Shown piece by piece: positions 42,560 to 51,453 of a DNA stretch of 64,000 nt (position 1 is the first letter of the stretch; every line of letters begins with the position of its first letter). The translations under genes were made by a program, and so were the position numbers. The notes under the pieces are model-generated. The model searched no databases. It saw nothing but the letters and a program-made list of their open reading frames with translations, and was not told the origin of the DNA. The DNA is from Methylobacterium brachythecii (GTDB lineage Bacteria > Pseudomonadota > Alphaproteobacteria > Rhizobiales > Beijerinckiaceae): the NCBI RefSeq assembly GCF_014196345.1, contig NZ_JACIDN010000004.1, positions 1 to 64,000 of the forward strand, in the 5' to 3' direction.

Positions 42560-44776
42560 TCACGATGCGCGAAGACGCGTCAGCCGGTCGAGCAGTGCGC
42601 GGTCGTGGAGCAGCGCCATGCACTCCTTCGGTTTCAGCCAGGCGCGCGCCTCGGCCACCGTTTCGGCCTCGATGACCTTGGCCTGGGCCAGGGTGCGATC
42701 GGCGTCGATGGTGCCGCGCGGCCGGCCCGCAGCTTGAGGCAGCATCGCCGCGTGGTCGTGGGCGAGGCGCGGCTCGGCATGGAGCGCGATCAGCGCATTG
42801 GCCTCGTCGAGGCCGAGCATCGCATTCCGTGCGGCGAGCGCGGCGGCGCGGAGTGCCACCGGTGGTGGGTCGCGCTCCTCCGGTGTGCCGAGCAAGCCGC
42901 GGCGCCTGAGGGCGAGGCCCCACGCGAGCTGGCCGCTCGCCCAGGAGAGCGGGATCGCCAGAACGAGGCCGAGGATCGTCGGCGACATCCAAAGGAAGAG
43001 CGAGGTGGCGATGGCGAAGGCGGCGCCTCCGGTGAGCAGGCCGAGCACGGTGTGCCAGCGGTGGCGGCGCACGATGTCGGAGAGCGGGATCGAGCCGTCG
43101 TCGCGCCGTTGCGGGTTCCAACCGGTGTCCTGGCCGGCGAGGATCCGGAAGACCGAGCCCGACTGGATCAGCATGGCGATCGGCGCGATCAGGGCCGAGA
43201 GCAGGATCTCGATCAGGAACGACAGCACGAGCCGGATCGCGCCGCCCGAACCCTTTCGCGTCGGCCCGTCGACCAGGGCGAGCAGCAAGCCCAGGAACTT
43301 CGGGGCGAGCAGGATGCCCATGGTGAGGCCGAAGAGCTGCAGCGCTCGGACCGGGTCGAAGCGCGGCCAAACCGGGGTCAGGCCGAACTCGGCGGAAAAG
43401 TATTCGGGCCGCACCCAGGCCGTCTGCAGGACCAGTGCGATACCGATGACGAGCTGGGCCAGCCAGAGGGGCGAGGCGAGATAGCCGGCGATGCCGGTGG
43501 CGAAGTGCTGGCGCGAGGGCAAGGCGAGACCCGCCGCGCCGATCACCCGAGCATGCTGGAGGTTGCCCTGCGCCCAACGGCGATCGCGCACCGAGAGGTC
43601 GATCAGGGTCGGCGGGCTCTCCTCGTAGGAGCCCGCGAGCAGCGGCAGCATGGTTACGCCCCAGCCGGCGCGCCGGATCAAGGCGGCCTCGACGAAGTCG
43701 TGGCTGAGTACGTGGCCGCCGAAGGGGGGGCGACCCTCGAGGTCGGGCAAGCCGCAGGCCTCGGCGAAGGCCCTGGTGCGGATGATCGCGTTGTGACCCC
43801 AATAATTGCCGTCGCGGCCGGACCAGATCGTCAGGCCGGTGGCGATCACCGGACCGTAGATCCGCGCGGCAAATTGCTGGACGCGGGCAAACAGCGTGTT
43901 GCGGTTGATGATCAGCGGCAGGCTCTGGACGATGCCGGCATCCGGGTCGGCTTCCATCGCCGCGGTCAGCCCGGTGATGCAGGTGCCGGAGAGCAGACTG
44001 TCGGCGTCGAGCACCAGCATGTGATCGTAAGCGGCCCCCCAGCGGGTGACGAAGTCGCCGATATTGCCGGCCTTGCGGTGATGGTTCTTCGGGCGGTGGC
44101 GATAGTAGAGCCTTGCGCCGGGGCCGAGTTCCTCGCGCAAGCTCAAGAAGGCACGCTCCTCGGCGATCCAGGCATCGGGCTGCGTGGTGTCCGACAGCAC
44201 GAACCAGTCGAAATGGCCTCCGAGCCCGGTCGCCTCGACCTCCTCGCGCATCGCCTGCACGGCGGCAAAGGTGCGCGCGGTCGCCTCGTTATAGACCGGC
44301 ATGACCACGGCGGTGCGGCCCGAGAGCGTGGTCGGGACGGCAGCCGTGCGGCGGTTTCGCAGCAATGCGAGGAAGCCGAGGATCGACGCGGTGAAGGCGA
44401 GGGCGATCCAGGAAAAGGTGAGGGTGAACAGCCCGAGCAGCACGTATTGCAGCGCAGTCGCGCCGCCCGAGACCGAGATCACCTCGTACATCTGCCAGGT
44501 GCCGTAGGCGGTCAGCGCCACGGCCCCGCCGAACACGAAGGCGCGTGCAGCCCACGGCCGGAGCTCCGGCCTCGACGGTACCCGTCGGGCCGACGGGTCC
44601 CAGCGGCCGAGATCCTGGACCGGCATGGCGAGTGGCGCCTCCGGCGGCATGGCCGGCCGGAACCCGCTCGATGCCGACGCGTCCGGAGGGGAGGAGAGAC
44701 CCCGCTGCTGCGCGGCTTCGTCGAGGATCAAGGCGTCCGTCATCGGGGCTTTCAGCAGGCGGGCGTCGGGCATCAT
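42560..44776 (-). CDS. opgH: glucans biosynthesis glucosyltransferase OpgH (MdoH)
   Basis: A 738-residue inner-membrane GT2 glycosyltransferase that makes the beta-1,2-glucan backbone of osmoregulated periplasmic glucans from UDP-glucose. Two membrane helices precede the catalytic domain (AFVFGGAVALTAYGTW; YVLLGLFTLTFSWIALAF). The catalytic domain has TAVVMPVYNEAT, the DTTQPDAW and LDADSLLSG acidic motifs, SHDFVEAALIRRAGW and the QxxRW-type RDRRWAQGNLQH. Further helices follow (VIGIALVLQTAWV and others). OpgH length and order are typical. Its ATG overlaps the stop of the upstream OpgG/D gene (ATGA), so the pair is one operon. In E. coli OpgH also links UDP-glucose levels to division through FtsZ; that is not visible here. 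Confidence 0.93.
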   Translation of the reverse strand: MMPDARLLKAPMTDALILDEAAQQRGLSSPPDASASSGFRPAMPPEAPLAMPVQDLGRWDPSARRVPSRPELRPWAARAFVFGGAVALTAYGTWQMYEVISVSGGATALQYVLLGLFTLTFSWIALAFTASILGFLALLRNRRTAAVPTTLSGRTAVVMPVYNEATARTFAAVQAMREEVEATGLGGHFDWFVLSDTTQPDAWIAEERAFLSLREELGPGARLYYRHRPKNHHRKAGNIGDFVTRWGAAYDHMLVLDADSLLSGTCITGLTAAMEADPDAGIVQSLPLIINRNTLFARVQQFAARIYGPVIATGLTIWSGRDGNYWGHNAIIRTRAFAEACGLPDLEGRPPFGGHVLSHDFVEAALIRRAGWGVTMLPLLAGSYEESPPTLIDLSVRDRRWAQGNLQHARVIGAAGLALPSRQHFATGIAGYLASPLWLAQLVIGIALVLQTAWVRPEYFSAEFGLTPVWPRFDPVRALQLFGLTMGILLAPKFLGLLLALVDGPTRKGSGGAIRLVLSFLIEILLSALIAPIAMLIQSGSVFRILAGQDTGWNPQRRDDGSIPLSDIVRRHRWHTVLGLLTGGAAFAIATSLFLWMSPTILGLVLAIPLSWASGQLAWGLALRRRGLLGTPEERDPPPVALRAAALAARNAMLGLDEANALIALHAEPRLAHDHAAMLPQAAGRPRGTIDADRTLAQAKVIEAETVAEARAWLKPKECMALLHDRALLDRLTRLRAS

Positions 44777-46437
44777 CCGGTCCAGCGATAGAGCCAGGTC
44801 TCGCTCAGCTGACGGTCCCCAGCCTTGAGGGCGAGACGCAATTCGCTCGCCGGCTGGCCCCCGGCATCGAGTTCGAAGACGATCCGCACGGTACGGCGCT
44901 CCGGATACGGGTAGATCGCCTGCCGCGTGATGGTGCCGGGACTGGAAATCAGGACCGTGCGCAGCTCAGGCACCGCCCCGTCCCGGCCGGCGAACAGGAT
45001 GTCACCGGTGAAGTCGACGAGGAAGAGCCGGCGGCCTGCGCTGGAACCGCGACCGCTGCGGCTGTTGCTGACGCCGGCCAAGGCGGGCTGGTCGGGCGCC
45101 GGGTCCGGCGGCTGCCAGCACCAGGTCTGGCGGTAGCGGAAGCGCACCTCGGCATCGGCCGGTACCACCGCCTTGGGACGCCAATAGGCGATGACGTTCT
45201 CGTTGACTTCCGAATCGCTCGGGATCTCGAGCAGCGTCACGGCACCGGGCCCCCAAAGGGCCTTACCGAGACCGGCCTGATCTCCGTCGACCTCGAGGGG
45301 CTCGATCCAGAGTGAGGGACGCCATTCCCAGTGCTGCACGTCGTCCTGGAAGGCCGCATAGTCGCGGGTCCGCTGCATCAGGCCGAAGCTCTCGGGGCTA
45401 TCGTCCACGAACGAGGAGATCTGCAGGGTCTGCGGGTTGTTCACCGGGCGCCAGATCGCCTCGCCACCGCCATTGCGGATCTGCAGGCCGCCGGAACTGT
45501 AGGCGGCGGCGCGGGCATCGTCGACGCCGCGCCGGCCGACCGGGCCGAACAGGTAGCTGGTCTGCGCGCCGCCGAGGCCGAGATGGTCGATCGCCGCGCG
45601 GGTGAAGAGAGAGCCCTCCACCTCGACCACCGAGGCATCGCCTGGCTTCAGCGTCATGCGCAGGGCCGCCGAGCAGGATTCCGCGTCGAGCAGGGCGTGG
45701 AGCACCAGGGGCGCTCCGTCCTTGCCCGGCCGCTCGATGAAGAAGGCCCGCCACCGGGAAAAATCCTCGCCGCGGGCGTCGGCCGGGCGCAGCATCAGGG
45801 CGCGGGCAGTCAGGCCGAAGCCCTGGCCGCGAGCGATCAGGCGGAAGAAGGAGACGCCCTGGAAGCTCGCGAAATCGGAGAGGTCGCCGCCGCCGAAGCG
45901 TGCGCGCAGGCGAAAGCCGGAAAAACCCGGATCCGTCTGGCCGGGATCGGGCAGGGTGACGCCGTCGGCTGCGAAACGGTCGCGCGCATAGGGCACCGGG
46001 CGCACCACCCCGTCCTCGATCAGGAAGAGCTGGACACGGTCGGTATAGACGGAGCCGCGATGCAGGGGCTCGACGGCGAAGTCGAGCCCGGCATCGCCCC
46101 AGATCGCGGCGCCCGGCGCCGTGCGGATTCCGGCATATTGCTCGCGCGTCAGGTTCTTGAGGACGTCCGGCAGCCCGTCGGCGCGCTGGGCCACATAGGG
46201 CTGCCGCGCGAGGGCACGCGCGATGTCGGGCACGGTTGAGGCGGTGAAGGGCGTGCCGGCGGCGGGCAGGGCGGGGGGCGCCTGCTGCGCGAAAGCCGGC
46301 ACGGCTCCGGCCATCGCTCCGGCGGCGAGGCCGGCTGCCGTCCTCAGGATCTCACGGCGATTGCGGCCGGGATCGGCATCGGCACCGGACCGGTCGTGCG
46401 GCTCATGCCAGGAAGGTCCGGCGGAAGGATGCGTCAT
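44773..46437 (-). CDS. periplasmic glucan biosynthesis protein (OpgG/OpgD family)
   Basis: A 554-residue exported protein. The start at 46437 (MTHPSAGPSW) leaves a twin-arginine signal, NRREILRTAAGLAAGAMAGA, ending in AFAQQ. The mature region shows the MdoG fold: DGLPDVLKNLTREQYAGIR, FLIEDGVVRPVPYARDRF, SFFRLIARGQGFGLTARALM, SFVDDSPESFGLMQRTRDY and QTWCWQPPDPAP near the C-terminus. OpgG and OpgD modify and shape osmoregulated periplasmic glucans. The Tat signal is a feature of OpgD, but the operon with opgH is that of OpgG, so I leave the symbol open. The gene is divergent from glmU with ~167 bases between. Confidence 0.88.
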   Translation of the reverse strand: MTHPSAGPSWHEPHDRSGADADPGRNRREILRTAAGLAAGAMAGAVPAFAQQAPPALPAAGTPFTASTVPDIARALARQPYVAQRADGLPDVLKNLTREQYAGIRTAPGAAIWGDAGLDFAVEPLHRGSVYTDRVQLFLIEDGVVRPVPYARDRFAADGVTLPDPGQTDPGFSGFRLRARFGGGDLSDFASFQGVSFFRLIARGQGFGLTARALMLRPADARGEDFSRWRAFFIERPGKDGAPLVLHALLDAESCSAALRMTLKPGDASVVEVEGSLFTRAAIDHLGLGGAQTSYLFGPVGRRGVDDARAAAYSSGGLQIRNGGGEAIWRPVNNPQTLQISSFVDDSPESFGLMQRTRDYAAFQDDVQHWEWRPSLWIEPLEVDGDQAGLGKALWGPGAVTLLEIPSDSEVNENVIAYWRPKAVVPADAEVRFRYRQTWCWQPPDPAPDQPALAGVSNSRSGRGSSAGRRLFLVDFTGDILFAGRDGAVPELRTVLISSPGTITRQAIYPYPERRTVRIVFELDAGGQPASELRLALKAGDRQLSETWLYRWTG

Positions 46438-46604
46438 GCCCTCGTCGATGCAAGATGGAGATGGGGCGGGATCGGTCGCCTCGATACGAAGCAACGCCTG
46501 AACCCGGGCTTAAGGTTGCGATCTCCCCATCGGGTCGGGCGGCCTTTTCTGCAAGCCCGGCGATCGGTTACATGCCGCCGACGCCGATGGGAACGGGGCA
46601 GCGG

Positions 46605-48002
46605 ATGACGAATCTGGGAGCAGGGCAGGGCACGGGCGCGCGCGGCTTCGCGGCGATCGTGCTGGCCGCCGGCAAAGGAACGCGCATGCGCTCCGACCTG
46701 CCCAAGGTGCTGCACGCCATTGCCGGACGCAGCATGCTCGGCCACGTGCTCGCTGCGATCCAGGAAGCCGGCGCCACCCGCGTCGACGTGGTGATCGAGC
46801 CTGGCCGCGCCGACGTCGCCTCCGAGGTCGAACGGCAGGCGCCGGGCGCGCAGGTCCATCCGCAGGTCGAGCGGCTCGGCACCGCCCATGCGGCGCTCCA
46901 GGCCCGCGCAGCGTTGGAGACCGGCAACGACGTCATCGTCGCCTTCGGCGACACGCCGCTCGTCACCGCGGAGACGTTTCGCCGGCTCAGTGAATCATTG
47001 TCCCATGGTGCGGCCGTCGCCGTGCTGGCCTTCGACGCCGCTGATCCGAAGGGCTACGGCCGGGTTCTCACGGAGGGCGGCCAGGTCGTGGCGATCCGAG
47101 AGGAAAAGGACGCCTCGGAGGCCGAGCGGCGGACCCGCCTGTCCAATGCCGGGCTGATGGCGCTTTCGGGCGCGCATGCGCTGCGGCTGCTGACCCGGAT
47201 CGGCAATCACAACGCGGCCGGCGAGTATTACCTGACCGATGCGGTCGCCCTGGCCGTCGAGGAAGGGCTACGGGTCGCCGTGGTCTCGATCGACGAAGCC
47301 GAGGCGCAAGGGGTCAACGACCGTGTGCAGTTGTCGGTGGCCGAGGCCGCGATCCAGGGGCGCTTGCGTCGGGCAGCACAGCTCGGCGGCGCCACGCTGG
47401 TCGCGCCGGAGACGGTGTTTCTCGCCGCCGACACGGTGATCGGCCGCGACGTGGTCATCGAGCCGCATGTGGTCTTCGGCCCCGGCGTCGTGATCGGCGA
47501 CGGCTGCCTGATCCGCGCCTTCTCGCATCTCGTCGATTGCCGGCTGGAGCGCGGCGTCGATATCGGCCCGCATGTGCGCCTGCGCGGCGGCGCGGTGCTG
47601 GAGGAGGGCGTCCATCTTGGCAATTTCGTCGAGCTGAAGAACGCCCACATGCATGCCGGCTCGAAGGCCGCGCACCTGACCTATCTCGGCGATTCCGAGA
47701 TCGGCGCGCGGGCCAATATCGGTGCCGGCACCATCACCTGCAATTACGACGGCGTGAGCAAGCATCGCACGAGCATTGGGGAGGGTGCCTTCATCGGCTC
47801 GAACTCGGCGCTGGTCGCCCCGGTGAGCATCGGCGCGAATGCGCTCGTCGGGGCAGGTTCGGTCATCGTGCGGGACGTGCCGGCCGATGCGCTCGCCGTG
47901 GCGCGTGGGAGGCAGACGACCTTGGAAGGCCTCGCCAAGTCGAAGCGCGCGGCGATGCTCGCGGCCAAGGCGGCGAAGGCGAAACTCCCAACCAACCCTT
48001 GA
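46605..48002 (+). CDS. glmU: bifunctional GlmU (GlcN-1-P acetyltransferase / uridyltransferase)
   Basis: A 465-residue enzyme that acetylates glucosamine-1-phosphate and couples it to UTP to make UDP-GlcNAc for peptidoglycan and lipopolysaccharide. The N-terminal uridyltransferase domain begins with VLAAGKGTRMRSDLPKVLH, followed by GTAHAALQA and VAFGDTPLV (Asp of the metal site) and GYGRVL. The C-terminal left-handed beta-helix shows hexapeptide repeats (VIGRDVVIEPHVVFGPGVVI) and GTITCNYDGVSKHRTSIGEG with the acetyl-CoA site region. The ATG at 46605 is preferred to upstream in-frame ATGs because the domain begins right after it. It is followed by glmS, 173 bases later. Confidence 0.95.
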   Translation: MTNLGAGQGTGARGFAAIVLAAGKGTRMRSDLPKVLHAIAGRSMLGHVLAAIQEAGATRVDVVIEPGRADVASEVERQAPGAQVHPQVERLGTAHAALQARAALETGNDVIVAFGDTPLVTAETFRRLSESLSHGAAVAVLAFDAADPKGYGRVLTEGGQVVAIREEKDASEAERRTRLSNAGLMALSGAHALRLLTRIGNHNAAGEYYLTDAVALAVEEGLRVAVVSIDEAEAQGVNDRVQLSVAEAAIQGRLRRAAQLGGATLVAPETVFLAADTVIGRDVVIEPHVVFGPGVVIGDGCLIRAFSHLVDCRLERGVDIGPHVRLRGGAVLEEGVHLGNFVELKNAHMHAGSKAAHLTYLGDSEIGARANIGAGTITCNYDGVSKHRTSIGEGAFIGSNSALVAPVSIGANALVGAGSVIVRDVPADALAVARGRQTTLEGLAKSKRAAMLAAKAAKAKLPTNP

Positions 48003-48175
48003 GCCTTGCGACGCGCGATCGCTGGCGTTGTCCTGTTTCGATCCGCTAGAAGCCGGCTCGATACCGGGGCGCGTCAGGCCCGAACCTTGCGCGTCGGGTC
48101 GATCGAGACGACCTGCTGTTCCATCGCGGAACGATGCAGCGTCGCAGTTGCGTCAAAAACGACAGGATCGCTGGC

Positions 48176-50002
48176 ATGTGCGGGATCGTAGGCATCGTCG
48201 GGCGCGAGGCGGTGGCGGGGCAGGTGATCGAGGCCCTACGGCGTCTTGAGTATCGCGGCTACGATTCCGCCGGCATCGCCACCCTGGAGCACGGCCAGCT
48301 CGAGCGGCGGCGCGCCGAGGGCAAGCTCTCCAACCTGCAGCTCAAGCTGGTGCAGTCGCCGCTCTCCGGGGCGATCGGCATCGGCCATACGCGCTGGGCG
48401 ACGCATGGCCGGCCGAACGAGACCAACGCCCACCCGCATGCCACTGAGCGGCTGGCGGTGGTCCATAACGGCATCATCGAGAATTTTCGCGAGCTGAAGG
48501 CCGAGCTGCAGGCCGCCGGCGCCCGCTTCGAGACCGAAACCGATACGGAGGTCGTCGCCCAGCTCGTCTCGCACCTGATGGGGCAGGGGCTCGGTCCGGT
48601 CGCCGCCGTGGAAGCCGCGCTGCCGCGCCTGCGCGGCGCGTTCGCGCTCGGCTTCCTGTTCGCCGGCGAAGAGGACTTTTTGATCGGCGCCCGGCACGGC
48701 GCGCCGCTCGCCATCGGCTTCGGGCAGGGCGAGACCTATCTCGGCTCGGACGCGCTTGCGCTCGCGCCCTTCACCGACGAGATCACCTATCTCGAGGAGG
48801 GCGACTGGGCGATCCTGACCCGCGACGGTGCCGAGATCCGCGACATCGCCAACACCGTCGTCGCGCGACCGCGCCAAAAAATCGTCAGCCAGGCCTATCT
48901 CGTCGACAAGGGCAACCACCGCCATTTCATGGCGAAGGAGATCCACGAGCAGCCGGAGGTGGTCGGCCGCACGCTCGCCCACTACGTCGACATGGCGAAC
49001 GGCCGCATCGCCCTGCCCGAGGCGCTGCCTTTCGACTTCGCCAAGCTCTCGCGCCTCTCGATCACCGCCTGCGGCACCGCCTTCTATGCCGGGCTCGTCG
49101 CGAAATACTGGTTCGAGACCATTGCGCGGCTGCCCGTCGAGATCGATGTCGCCTCCGAGACCCGCTACCGCGAGCCGCCGCTGGAGCGAGACGGGCTGAC
49201 GCTCGTGATCTCCCAGTCTGGCGAGACCGCCGACACGCTGGCCTCACTCCGCTACGCAAAGGCGCAGGGCCAGCACTCGCTGGCCGTCGTCAACGTGCCG
49301 ACCTCGACCATCGCCCGGGAATGCTCGGTGGTGATGCCGACGCTCGCCGGCCCCGAGATCGGCGTCGCCTCGACGAAAGCCTTTTCCTGCCAGCTCACCG
49401 TGCTGCTCTGCCTCGCCATCGCGGCCGGCCGGGCGCGGGGCACTCTCGATGCCGCCCGCGAACGGGCCCTGGTCGATGCGCTCATCACCGTGCCGGGCCT
49501 GATGGCAGAGTCCGTCAAACTCGAAGCGGAGGTCGAGGTGTTGTCGCGCGAGATCGCGAAGGCGCGCGACGTGCTCTATCTCGGCCGCGGCACATCCTAC
49601 CCGATGGCCCTGGAGGGCGCGCTGAAGCTGAAGGAAATCAGCTACATCCACGCCGAGGGCTACGCTGCCGGAGAGCTCAAGCACGGCCCGATCGCGCTGA
49701 TCGACGAGACCGTGCCGGTGATCGTCATTGCCCCGCACGACGCGATCTTCGAGAAGACGGTCTCGAACATGCAGGAGGTCGCGGCGCGCGGCGGCCGGAT
49801 CGTGCTGATCGGCGATGCCAAGGGCGCGGCCGACCATGGCCTCGACACGCTGGCGACCCTGACCATGCCGGATGTCGATCCGGTGGTGGCGCCGATCGTC
49901 TACGCCGTGCCGGTGCAGCTCCTCGCCTACCACACTGCCGTCTTCATGGGGAAAGACGTCGATCAGCCGCGCAACCTCGCGAAATCCGTCACCGTCGAGT
50001 AG
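48176..50002 (+). CDS. glmS: glutamine-fructose-6-phosphate aminotransferase
   Basis: A 608-residue enzyme that forms glucosamine-6-phosphate from fructose-6-phosphate and glutamine, the first step of amino-sugar synthesis. The start is fixed by the N-terminal nucleophile: MCGIVGIVG, with Cys1 of the glutaminase after Met removal; the in-frame ATG at 48134 would bury it. The glutaminase domain has RRLEYRGYDSAGIA, HTRWATHGRPNETNAHPH and HNGIIENF. The C-terminal half has two SIS domains (ACGTAFYAGLVAKYWFE, ISQSGETADTLASLRYAKAQ, YLGRGTSYPMALEGALKLKE) and ends KSVTVE. No glmS ribozyme is expected or seen. Its 3' end is the usual attTn7 target, and an accessory block begins directly after it. Confidence 0.95.
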   Translation: MCGIVGIVGREAVAGQVIEALRRLEYRGYDSAGIATLEHGQLERRRAEGKLSNLQLKLVQSPLSGAIGIGHTRWATHGRPNETNAHPHATERLAVVHNGIIENFRELKAELQAAGARFETETDTEVVAQLVSHLMGQGLGPVAAVEAALPRLRGAFALGFLFAGEEDFLIGARHGAPLAIGFGQGETYLGSDALALAPFTDEITYLEEGDWAILTRDGAEIRDIANTVVARPRQKIVSQAYLVDKGNHRHFMAKEIHEQPEVVGRTLAHYVDMANGRIALPEALPFDFAKLSRLSITACGTAFYAGLVAKYWFETIARLPVEIDVASETRYREPPLERDGLTLVISQSGETADTLASLRYAKAQGQHSLAVVNVPTSTIARECSVVMPTLAGPEIGVASTKAFSCQLTVLLCLAIAAGRARGTLDAARERALVDALITVPGLMAESVKLEAEVEVLSREIAKARDVLYLGRGTSYPMALEGALKLKEISYIHAEGYAAGELKHGPIALIDETVPVIVIAPHDAIFEKTVSNMQEVAARGGRIVLIGDAKGAADHGLDTLATLTMPDVDPVVAPIVYAVPVQLLAYHTAVFMGKDVDQPRNLAKSVTVE

Positions 50003-50045
50003 CGGCAGCTCCACGAAAAAAGCCGGCTGTTGAGCGAAAAAGAAC

Positions 50046-50113
50046 ATCTTTCAAAAAAATAAATCTTTCATTGCATTAGATTTCATCCTCGGACCAAAAA
50101 TAGATATCTTTCA
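50046..50113 (+). repeat. ATCTTTCA repeats just after glmS
   Basis: ATCTTTCA occurs at 50046, 50063 and 50106 in an AT-rich stretch 44-111 bases after the glmS stop. Their position would suit transposase-binding repeats at a Tn7-like end, but spacing is uneven. Confidence 0.35.
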
Positions 50114-50222
50114 TTTCGGTCTGGCCCTGGGGCTAAAGTGAGCGTCGTGCGGTGAAATGCACTGTCCTCCGCCTTAGCGGACGGTCCCACCATGCGGCGA
50201 AGCAATGGATGAATGTTCAGGA

Positions 50223-50783
50223 CTAGAGCTGCGTCGCTGATGGCGCGAGCAAGTCGCGCGCAGTCGATGTCCAGTCGCCTTTCAGGCCGGCATATCGGAC
50301 CACTTCCCAAGCATTTGGCTCGAGACCCTGCTTTCGCAGAGCCTCAATTGTCCAAACCAGGCGCCGCCGCCTGAAACTCGGGAGAGATTCCTGCACGGAC
50401 GTCAGCATCGCCCAGGTTCCAGGTAGCATCCTGGCCCGTTTTCGAACCCAGTCAGGTCGGGCAATTCGCCGCTCGATTTCAGCAAGGGTTCCGCGGATGG
50501 GAGGGCTCTCCGCGAAGATACCTTCCAAGATCCTCGGAAGACGTTGGGTGTGCTCGACATCGATACTCACCCAATCCCTTCGCGGGGGCGCGACTGCCCT
50601 CCCTCGGGGTAGCGCCGGCTTAGGGCCTGGAGCTTTCGATCGCGCCATCGGGGCGGTTCGGGGGAGCGTGACCCTAGGATTAGGAATGCCGAGTTTCACC
50701 GCCTCGGAAACAACCGTCTTTGGATCGAGCCTGATCGTTCGAGCGATCGAACGAAGGCTGGCGCCTTCTCCGATGGAGGCGGG
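50223..50783 (-). pseudogene. TnsD/TniQ-like C-terminal remnant
   Basis: The frame is open from an in-frame stop at 50784-50786 to the stop at 50223. It reads like the C-terminal region of TnsD proteins: a small HTH (GASLRSIARTIRLDPKTVVS then EAVKLGIP), then DWVSIDVEHTQRL, PPIRGTLAEIERRIARPDWV, a LP-T-motif (RMLPGTWAMLTSVQES), SFRRRRLVWTIEALRKQG and AWEVVRYAGLKGDW. TnsD binds the 3' end of glmS and sends Tn7-like elements there; this fragment lies 220 bases after glmS. The N-terminal zinc-binding half is missing. The assignment is by pattern memory; a profile search against TnsD/TniQ would settle it. Confidence 0.58.
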
Positions 50784-50892
50784 TCAGGGACGCGCTGATG
50801 CCCGATCCCGCTCCGATGATCAGGGCGCTCCGATAGGGGATGTCCGTCATGCTTTCACCGACAGGTATGCGAAGACCGTCCGCGTCCTCGGC

Positions 50893-51453
50893 CTAGCATG
50901 TGGTGCTCGAGGGAAATCCGGCGAGCCGCGGCGTACCCAGCCCGTGGAGCCACGACGTCGTCCGAGCACACGATCTATCGAGGAAAATGCTCCGGATGGC
51001 GCTCGTATGGATGGTGCCGCTGCCGAGCACCGAATGGTCGGTCACCTGCTCGACCAGCAGGAAGTACCCTCTAAGCGGATGTGCAACCTGCCACCAATCG
51101 TTGAGTGTCGGTGCGGCCGCTAGGCTTTCATGAATGGGTTCGCGGCCTTCCGCGATCGCCTGAATCTGCGAGGCGAGCGGACCGTTCTCGAGAGGAGCGC
51201 CGGCATCGAAGAAGACTGGCCGGAGGTACTGGTTGTTGATGATCAGCTTAGCACCAATCTCGGCGGCGAAGATTGAGATCGTCTCGACCATCGCGACCAC
51301 TCTCTCTTTCGGCCCGATCCTGGCGGCCACCTCTCCGATCGCTTGGATCGCCGAAGCCGACCGAAGCTTCGGAAGCCTCGGGGGAAGCATCAAGGCTGGC
51401 CACCGGCCAGCCCGCATGGGTCCGGTCCGCGCAATCGGACGGCGTGCGTTCAC
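50893..51453 (-). CDS. hypothetical protein, 186 aa, coupled to a PD-(D/E)xK-like gene
   Basis: A 186-residue soluble protein. The GTG at 51453 overlaps the stop of the upstream gene by four bases (GTGA), which decides the start. It has a helix-rich first half (ASAIQAIGEVAARIGPKERV, VVAMVETISIFAAEIGAKLI) and a second half with FFDAGAPLENGPLASQIQAI and NDWWQVAHPLRGYFLLVEQV. No family recognised. Tight coupling indicates that its product works with the upstream protein; an immunity, specificity or chaperone role is possible. Confidence 0.62.
   Translation of the reverse strand: MNARRPIARTGPMRAGRWPALMLPPRLPKLRSASAIQAIGEVAARIGPKERVVAMVETISIFAAEIGAKLIINNQYLRPVFFDAGAPLENGPLASQIQAIAEGREPIHESLAAAPTLNDWWQVAHPLRGYFLLVEQVTDHSVLGSGTIHTSAIRSIFLDRSCARTTSWLHGLGTPRLAGFPSSTTC

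Noticed and set aside
48003..48175. glmS ribozyme or other riboswitch before glmS
   Set aside because: The glmS ribozyme belongs to Firmicutes; no matching core was visible in the 173 bases between glmU and glmS.
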